Shown piece after piece: positions 58,566 through 64,000 of a stretch of DNA of 64,000 nucleotides. Source of the DNA: Luzula sylvatica (taxonomy: Eukaryota; Streptophyta; Magnoliopsida; Poales; Juncaceae). The stretch lies in contig OX326957.1 of assembly GCA_946800325.1 (NCBI GenBank), forward strand, positions 12,071,591 through 12,135,590, written 5' to 3'. The stretch's first letter is position 1, and each line of letters starts with the position of its first letter. The notes beneath the pieces were generated by a model. The model saw nothing but the letters and a program-made list of their open reading frames with translations. It was not told the origin of the DNA and made no database searches. The position numbers were made by a program, and so were the translations under genes.

Positions 58566-58734
58566 TTGTAGGGAAGAACATACGAGTATAAAGGGAAGTT
58601 ATGACGAGCTTTGTTTTCTCCTTTTCAAAATTTTGAAATACCCAGTCAAGAACCTGCTGTCCATCGGAGATGTGCTCCTCCAATGCGATGAACACTATAT
58701 ATTTTTTTAGAGGATGTTGTTCGATAATTTCCAT
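50450..58734 (-). CDS. Gene B: USP-like domain, coiled coil and non-RD protein kinase, one frameshift
   Basis: Seven exons on the minus strand: 58584-58734, 55743-55813, 55171-55280, 54967-55056, 52856-53163, 51518-51757, 50450-51121. All introns are GT-AG with matching phases (1, 0, 2, 2, 0, 0). Exons 1-4 form a USP-like domain (MEIIEQHPLKKYIVFIALEE; WELISTHGMERLVL; CMIWVLKFYTGKFVHFR). Exon 5 is a Lys/Glu-rich coiled coil. Exons 6-7 are a kinase: GKGAFGCVYKG loop, VAVKIL lysine, HGDLKPDN (Gly before Asp, hence non-RD), DFGISR and DPEF. The order matches plant U-box kinases, but the stop follows the kinase directly. Nine instead of eight A's in exon 5 (about 52990) shift the frame; without that, the protein would be 546 aa. 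It is either a recent pseudogene or carries a sequence error. Confidence 0.8.
51911..52832. mobile_element. 922-bp TIR element in intron 5 of gene B
   Basis: Ends GGGGAGTTCTATCATACACC on the left and, read inward from the right, GGGAGCTTCTATCATACACC. Flanking TTTTTAAA-type repeats (about 51902-51909 and 52833-52840) may be the target duplication. The inside is AT-rich and non-coding. Superfamily unclear. Confidence 0.65.
54498..54881. mobile_element. 384-bp fold-back MITE in intron 4 of gene B
   Basis: Long inverted repeats start GGCCAAATTTCATATGTA at both ends and extend about 150 bp inward with few mismatches. A clear target duplication was not found. Confidence 0.75.
55862..57377 (-). mobile_element. 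Non-autonomous Helitron, 1.5 kb, in intron 1 of gene B
   Basis: On the minus strand it starts TCTATAATATATATTTGACTC (57377) and ends with a GC-rich short hairpin (CTCGC...GCGAG) followed by ATTCTACTAG (55865-55862), placed between A and T. No Rep/helicase is encoded. It is related to the relic at 46812-48235. Confidence 0.75.
57378..58401. other. Intron 1 of gene B: AT-rich, possible SINE
   Basis: No exon is seen. Around 57865-57925 a tRNA-like pair of boxes (AAGTGGTGGCTCTCTTGG and GAGTTCCAATCT) may mark a degraded SINE, with low support. Confidence 0.3.
58402..58566. repeat. (TAA)n microsatellite, 18 nt inside intron 1 of gene B
   Basis: More than 50 repeats with one interruption (about 58490-58496), starting right after the exon 1 donor. 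The Leu/Tyr-run ORF extending exon 1 through it is an artefact, because a good GT donor precedes it. Confidence 0.95.
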
Positions 58735-59057
58735 GCCTCCAACGCTTTCATCACTGGAATATCAACAATTTAGTGTGTACAGAAGTTAGATAAATCTGTC
58801 ACCTTCCTCGTCATAGGCTTGTAATAAGCTGTCGTAAACTAAACTAGCTATAATTAGCAATTAGCATATCCAAACAATATTTAAATAATATTTTTTGGGG
58901 ACCACATCATATTAAGGAGCTCTCGTAAAATTTTATGTTAACCGATCAAGCATAGAAGTTGGACATTTGAATTTTGAAGTCTACTTCATTTCTTATAAAA
59001 TATAATGAAACATAACGATAAAATTAATTTATTTGGAACATTAAATATTGCATTTAC

Positions 59058-60186
59058 CTGATAAATACGAGTCTTTCTCGATAGGAGTGAAAACCCCATA
59101 TTCTGCACGAATGATTCATCTCATAATTGTCTAGAATGTCACTACAATTCAAACATTATTTTGGGATTAGAGCTTGTTAGTATCATAATTTGAATTTTAC
59201 ATTTTGTAATTCAGAATGATAAAATAAATGCAAACAAGCAGGCTAGATAATTGTTCAAGTACGATTACTAATTATAATTGTTTTGGTACCGTATCCAACA
59301 AGAGCTTGTTATTAATTTTGTCATTCCGTGTTTATTGATTAGCTCCAATAAAAGGCCCTCTCTTTTTTCTTGAGGAATCAGTATTTTAGCTTCAAACTAA
59401 ATAAATCCAAAATTAAGTTTAAAAGTTTCAGTAATTAGAATTATTTCATTCACATATTTTGTAGTTCGTGAATATGGATTGGTGTTTAATAATTCCATAT
59501 TTGTTGATTGCAATATTAATTTATCATATAGAATATAATTGCACCATATTACTCAATTATTTGTTTTCTGATGTCCAGTGGATGGCAGTTTTAATTAGAA
59601 TATTTTTGTCGGCCGAAATTTCATCAACACCCGTCTCCCAGCATTTAATTTTTTCAATTATATAATCTTGATATTAATATCTCGTGCTTCAAGAATTATT
59701 GATTGTACCTTTTCTTTTATGCATCTTGGTAGATACTTGTTTTCAACATGTTCGGTAAATGTAGTCTTATCCCGTGAATCTATTCATTAAAATGGGATTT
59801 AGTACAAAATCCATTGGATGGAGAATGTTAATTTTAATCTTGCAAGAATTAAAAAAATAGGAAATAAAGAGTAATTCAAACTATATTAAGAGATTTTCGA
59901 AACAATCTCAAAATTGAGTATTTGTGATAATATTAAAAAAAAGTTGGAAGGATTTCCGTATTGATAACTTGTCCGTTTCTATATGATCAAATAGGTACTT
60001 TATTGTTAAGCTGTTATAACACTTAAGTACCATGCAATTGAAATTGAAACGCATACTAGTATAGAAGCATGTAAGGACGAGACTAGTTTCATCGATTTCT
60101 AAATGATCAAATATCCATTCAAGAACGTTCATTCCTCCCCCGTCGACCAAATCCAATGCCACAAACACAACATCCTTGTTTGCCAT
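59058..60186 (-). CDS. Gene C: USP-like domain exons without a kinase
   Basis: Four exons on the minus strand: 60057-60186, 59709-59779, 59290-59396, 59058-59141, with the same phases (1, 0, 2, 2) as gene B. They encode MANKDVVFVALDLVDGGGM..., a linker (FTEHVENKYLPRCIKEK), LLLELINKHGMTKLIT and NHSCRIWGFHSYRERLVFIR, i.e. a whole USP-like domain of the kinase family. No stop or frameshift is seen. The expected coiled-coil and kinase exons do not follow; the next thing downstream is exon 1 of gene B, 324 nt on. It may be a truncated tandem duplicate, or its last donor may splice to exon 5 of gene B, whose phase fits. Start at 60186 is an ATG; upstream in-frame codons are not conserved. Confidence 0.7.
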
Positions 60187-60235
60187 CGGAGAGCCTCGTG
60201 TCAAATCACTCGTGTTCTGGTACAAGTAATTGAAA

Positions 60236-60325
60236 GATAATTCGTCTCTCTTTATTGGAGCCTCTCAGATTCTTGTGCTTTTCTCAGAAAAAAAGGGGGC
60301 AAATTTATAGGTACAATGAATTTCT
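60236..60325 (-). promoter_or_regulatory. Core promoter of gene C
   Basis: TATAAA on the minus strand at 60304-60309, about 120 nt upstream of the ATG at 60186, in a block shared with the promoters at 38533-38640 and about 62990-63085. Confidence 0.65.
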
Positions 60326-61850
60326 ATTCAGAAGACAATACGACTTTCTTAATAATTAAGAAAATGAGATTAAATAAATTCAGAAAAGAGTAGTAATCAC
60401 GATATTCAAAATAAGAATAAAATATTGACTTCATCAAGTTGATATTGATATTCATATTTCAAATTTTTACTATTGCCATCCCAACGAGGCAACGACTTTT
60501 GGAGATTTTTAGTTGCACCCCACATTTCCCCGATATATCAAGGGAAAATTATTGATTTATCCCAGTAAACGTTTAAATAATATATTTCTTCTTTTTGCAC
60601 TGTTCATATCGTATTTATTTCTACTAAAAATAATACATGATATAAAATTAACTTTCCGATAAATTATCATGTGAATTAGTATATAGAAGGAGTTTAGACG
60701 AAATGTTGAGATATCATAAATAATTTCTAGATGTTTTGGGAAACCAAAATTTATACGGTCAAAGATAACAACCAATTAATAAAAATGGATCAAATATAAA
60801 TATGATCATGCAGTTCCCTTACAATTTATCTCAATTAATATAGTAAAAATGTATATTAGTCCAATCAATAATCGATAGTTCATCGACTCGCGGTTATGTA
60901 TTTATGTTTCAAAAATATGATCACTCATATTTTGTTGAGTTTGACTGTTCTTTTCCCGATTAATCGGACATAATCGTTTTTCATCGATTTTTATTCACAA
61001 CTGATTTCGTGCAAATGCAGGACTCAAAATTTAAAATTCGGATTCAAAATTTGAACTTTGAAGATTCAGTTTTGATTTTCTACAATGCCATTTAATTTGA
61101 TTTAATTTGTATATAGAATTTTAAACATTCAATTATTATGTTTAAGCTTTATTTGAAATTTGAACTCTGAATTTTAAAATTTTAAATAAACTTTAAGTAC
61201 ATTTGAGAAATGTTAAAAAAACCGTAACTTTTTTGGATATCTTAAAAAATCCTCATTTTTTGGATGTTCCAAAAAAATCTCTCTAACAAACTTTTTGTTC
61301 AACATAACCCACAGGAGGAATTAAAACTATCTTTGGTTGGTGTTAAATATTTCTTGGACAAGAAATACCCTTTATTTTCATATTAAGATACTAATAAAAT
61401 ATTTTTTATTATATGATTAATTTAAGGAAGTCGTAAATATTTTTATTACATAATTTTTGACTTCTCCTATATTTTTCACGAAAAAATAACATAAAATAAT
61501 AATTAAATAACACCTTCGAAATATTTAAAAAATAAAAGATCATGAAACTATTGAAAATACATAAAAAAGAATGAAAAACCTATCTATGAAAAATATTTTT
61601 TTACCAATAATTTTCAAGGTGTTTCTTTTAATATTGTTGTTTATTTTATTAATATATGATGTGAGTTTTTTTTAAAGAAATAAATGAAATATTAAAATTA
61701 TATATATAATATAAAATAATTATTATTTTTAGAACTATTATAGGTTAAAATGTATTTATGTGTTTTTATAAAATTAAGAAAAAATAACAAAATAATTTTT
61801 AACAAGAAAATGAAAGGTTATTTTGGTCAAAAAATATTTAACATCTAAAG
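60326..61850. repeat. Upstream region of gene C, duplicated near gene A
   Basis: Matches 38641-39850 in order (landmarks at about 60480, 60655, 60870 and 61040). No gene was recognised. Confidence 0.65.
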
Positions 61851-62897
61851 CATGGTTCGTAATATCGGCCGAGATAAAAAAAACTCGGCCGATATTCTCG
61901 GACTCGGTGGCCACCGAGCCTATTTTGCCCCGATAAAATCGGATCTCAGTCACCGAACTTTTTTTGTTGTTGTTGTTGTTGTTGTTGTTGTTGAGAGATT
62001 AGTCTGTGTGCCATAGTTCGCAGCGAGCAATGAAGAACGAACTGTCAATGTGAATTTCCAGATCGAAGCTCAAGCTATTAGGGTGGATTTTTGAGTTTGA
62101 GAGTTTTTGAATCATTTCTCCAGAGAAGGGGAAAGGAAGAAAGACGAGATGGGATATGGGGACATGAAATATGATCGGATTGTATGTGACCTATTAAACT
62201 TTATATTTTATATATTTAACATTTATAGTAATTTTGATATGAATTCTTTATTTAATTATTTGAAATAGCCATACAAAATCTGCTGAAGTGAAAATATTAT
62301 TTTAAGGAGAAATGATTACTTTACACCACACTTCTAACCAAATAATAAAAATAACAAAATTATAATGTATTCTATGTGATTAATAATTAAATATTATATA
62401 AATAATATAATATAATTGAAAATATCATATTAATAAAATAAAACCATTTAAAAAAAAAACTTAATAGTATATATTGTTTTATACACATTAACTTTTTTTT
62501 GTTAATAAATACAATACACACATATAAATTCAATATATATTTATATACTATTCTATCGCTAAATATTATATTTGGTACATAAATTTGTTCATTTCAATTT
62601 CTTTTTTAATCATTTTGTTATAAAATAATTTCTGATTCTGATTTCGATTCCGACTTTCATAAATATTCTATGTACTATGTTACGTCGTAATTTGAGTTTT
62701 TATTAGTTGAATTTGTTCTTATAATGTTTTTCAATTTTTAAAAATATTTTTTTTATTTTTTTTCAATTTTTTTCTAATTTTTTTACTAACAGTCCGATTT
62801 TTTTTTTTTGACTTGCCCGAGTCTAGTCCGACTCGACCGAGTCCCGAGTCTCCGGAGCCGACTGAGTCCGAGTCCGAGTCCGATATTCAGAACCATG
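61851..62897. mobile_element. 1,047-bp hAT-type non-autonomous element
   Basis: Flanked by ATCTAAAG on both sides (61843-61850 and 62898-62905), an 8-bp duplication. The ends are CATGGTTCGTAATATCGG and, inward from the right, CATGGTTCTGAATATCGG. Subterminal CTCGG/CGAGT-rich blocks surround an AT-rich centre; a (GTT)n run is near 61968-61993. No transposase. Confidence 0.88.
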
Positions 62898-62905
62898 ATC
62901 TAAAG

Positions 62906-63363
62906 TTAGTTTTAACAAAAATGTGGTTAGAGAGGTTCTTTTTGAGTATCGAAAAAGTGATTTGTTTTAAATATCCAAAAGGTTGAAGTAATTGAAAGAT
63001 AAGAAAGTCGTCTAGCCTCTCAGATAGTTGTCGTTTTCTCATAAAAAAAGAAGCAAATTTATAGGTACAATGGATTTCCATTCACAAGACAACAACATGA
63101 TTTTCTTAGTAATTAAGAAAATAAGATTATATAAATTCAGAAAAGAGTTGTAATCACGATATTGAAAATTCTATTTTTTATTTGGAAACGACAGAATAAA
63201 ATATTGACTTCATCAAGTTGATATTCATATTTCCACTTCTTACTATTGCCATCCCAATGTGGCAGCGACTTTTGGAGATTTTTAGTTGCACCCCACATTT
63301 CCCCGATACATCGAGGGAAAATTAATAAATTATTGATTTATCCCAGTAAACATTTAAATAATA
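62906..63363 (-). promoter_or_regulatory. Third copy of the USP-kinase promoter, without a gene
   Basis: About 62985-63363 matches the promoters of gene A (38545-38830) and gene C (60236-60570), with TATAAA on the minus strand at 63058-63063. No exon follows: the sequence downstream (62906-62985) is unrelated to exon 1. It ends at a Helitron insertion. It is a leftover of the tandem duplication that made the cluster. Confidence 0.65.
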
Positions 63364-64000
63364 CTAGCAATAACCAGTCCAACAATTATGCGGGACTACA
63401 TACATTTTTTTTATATTTTTTTTGTATAATTTGTTTAAATTGAATTTGCGCAGGTACGTTTAAACTCAATTATATAATCAGGATATGTTTGCAAATATAT
63501 TAATGTCAATGAATGTATTATAATTAATAAAAGTTTATAAAATTTGTTTATCACATATGTATGCATTATAATTAATAACCGTCCATGAAATTGGTTCATT
63601 ATTAAAAATTCACACAAAATAAATAAAATATAATATGTTATAATTCAAACAAAATTAAAATTTCAAAACAAATAATAGAAAATCATGAATAATACACATA
63701 AAACTGAAATATATATTTAAAATGTTATCCATTAAAATAAAAAATATTATTTAAAAAAAAAAACACAATTGTAAATTATACCATATGAAATAATCAATTG
63801 AGCCATAATTTTATACGGGAATTATATATGGAGCCCCAATAACACAAAAATAACATCATTGATGAAGCGGTAAGTGAGGATTAAATAGGTTGATTAGTAT
63901 TATCGATTGACTCAATTAACGATTTAATTGACTGTGTAATTGAATTGACATGTCAAATAACATTTACTAATATTAACATGTTATAATTCAAAAAAATTAA
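63364..64000 (-). mobile_element. Probable Helitron 3' end, running off the window
   Basis: On the minus strand the sequence ends AGTCC...GGACT (5-bp hairpin), a short spacer and CTAG at 63367-63364, next to A. At the equivalent place in the gene C promoter (about 60580) the sequence continues uninterrupted through AATAATAT, so 63364 onward is an insertion at an A/T site. The rest of the window is AT-rich with no gene. The 5' end lies outside. Confidence 0.5.

Noticed and set aside
58390..58580. Poly-Leu and poly-Tyr extension of the exon 1 ORF of gene B
   Set aside because: It reads through a GT donor into the (TAA)n microsatellite; the coding exon ends at 58584.

Overview
This window is nuclear DNA from a flowering plant, most likely a eudicot. 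The evidence is the plant-type Ty1/copia retrotransposons, Helitrons and MITEs, the very AT-rich intergenic DNA, and a plant-specific USP-domain protein kinase family with short introns. Nothing in it looks bacterial, viral or organellar. No species can be named from the sequence alone.

Left half (1 to about 33,800) is a nest of LTR retrotransposons. The host layer is a decayed Ty1/copia family with LTRs of about 1.06 kb (TG...CCCAACA ends): LTR copies at 2370-3430, 31685-32744 and 32803-33813, a tRNA-iMet primer site at 3432, and pol fragments full of stops at about 5540-6967, 16934-18010 and 29870-30250. Two Sirevirus-type copia elements (1.4-1.5 kb LTRs with TGTTGGTT...AACCAACA ends, dense GTTCGAAC palindromes, several polypurine tracts) are inserted in it. 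Sirevirus 1 (6968-16933, 5-bp target duplication GAACA) has an intact pol and an intact third ORF, but its gag has lost residues 7-389. Sirevirus 2 (18081-29765, inserted in an AT microsatellite) has a full 784-aa gag and a frameshifted ORF3, but no pol at all. A third copy lies inverted inside its 3' LTR (25056-29019); it also has a full gag (782 aa) and shows the same pol-deletion junction. The window therefore holds complementary gag-minus and pol-minus partners of one family.

Right half (about 34,200 to 64,000) holds a minus-strand cluster of genes or gene remnants encoding an N-terminal USP-like domain, a coiled coil and a non-RD protein kinase. They resemble the plant U-box kinases (PUB33/PUB52 type), but the reading frame stops right after the kinase and no U-box is visible. 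Gene B (50450-58734) has all seven exons with matching splice phases, but one extra A in exon 5 breaks the frame. Gene C (59058-60186) consists only of the four USP exons upstream of B. Gene A (34236-38532) is a pseudogene: a 2.0-kb Helitron sits in exon 1, a 170-bp MITE in intron 2, a deletion joins intron 3 to the last kinase exon, and a 700-bp TIR element sits at that junction. A third copy of the promoter region lies at 62906-63363. The copies act as empty sites for each other, which gives well-defined ends for several transposons.

Between A and B (about 38,600-50,400) there is mostly AT-rich repeat DNA: duplicated promoter-distal sequence, a TATA/G-box promoter-like region with a leader but no recognisable CDS (42.4-43.2 kb), a local tandem duplication carrying a 488-bp hAT-type MITE, and a Helitron relic.
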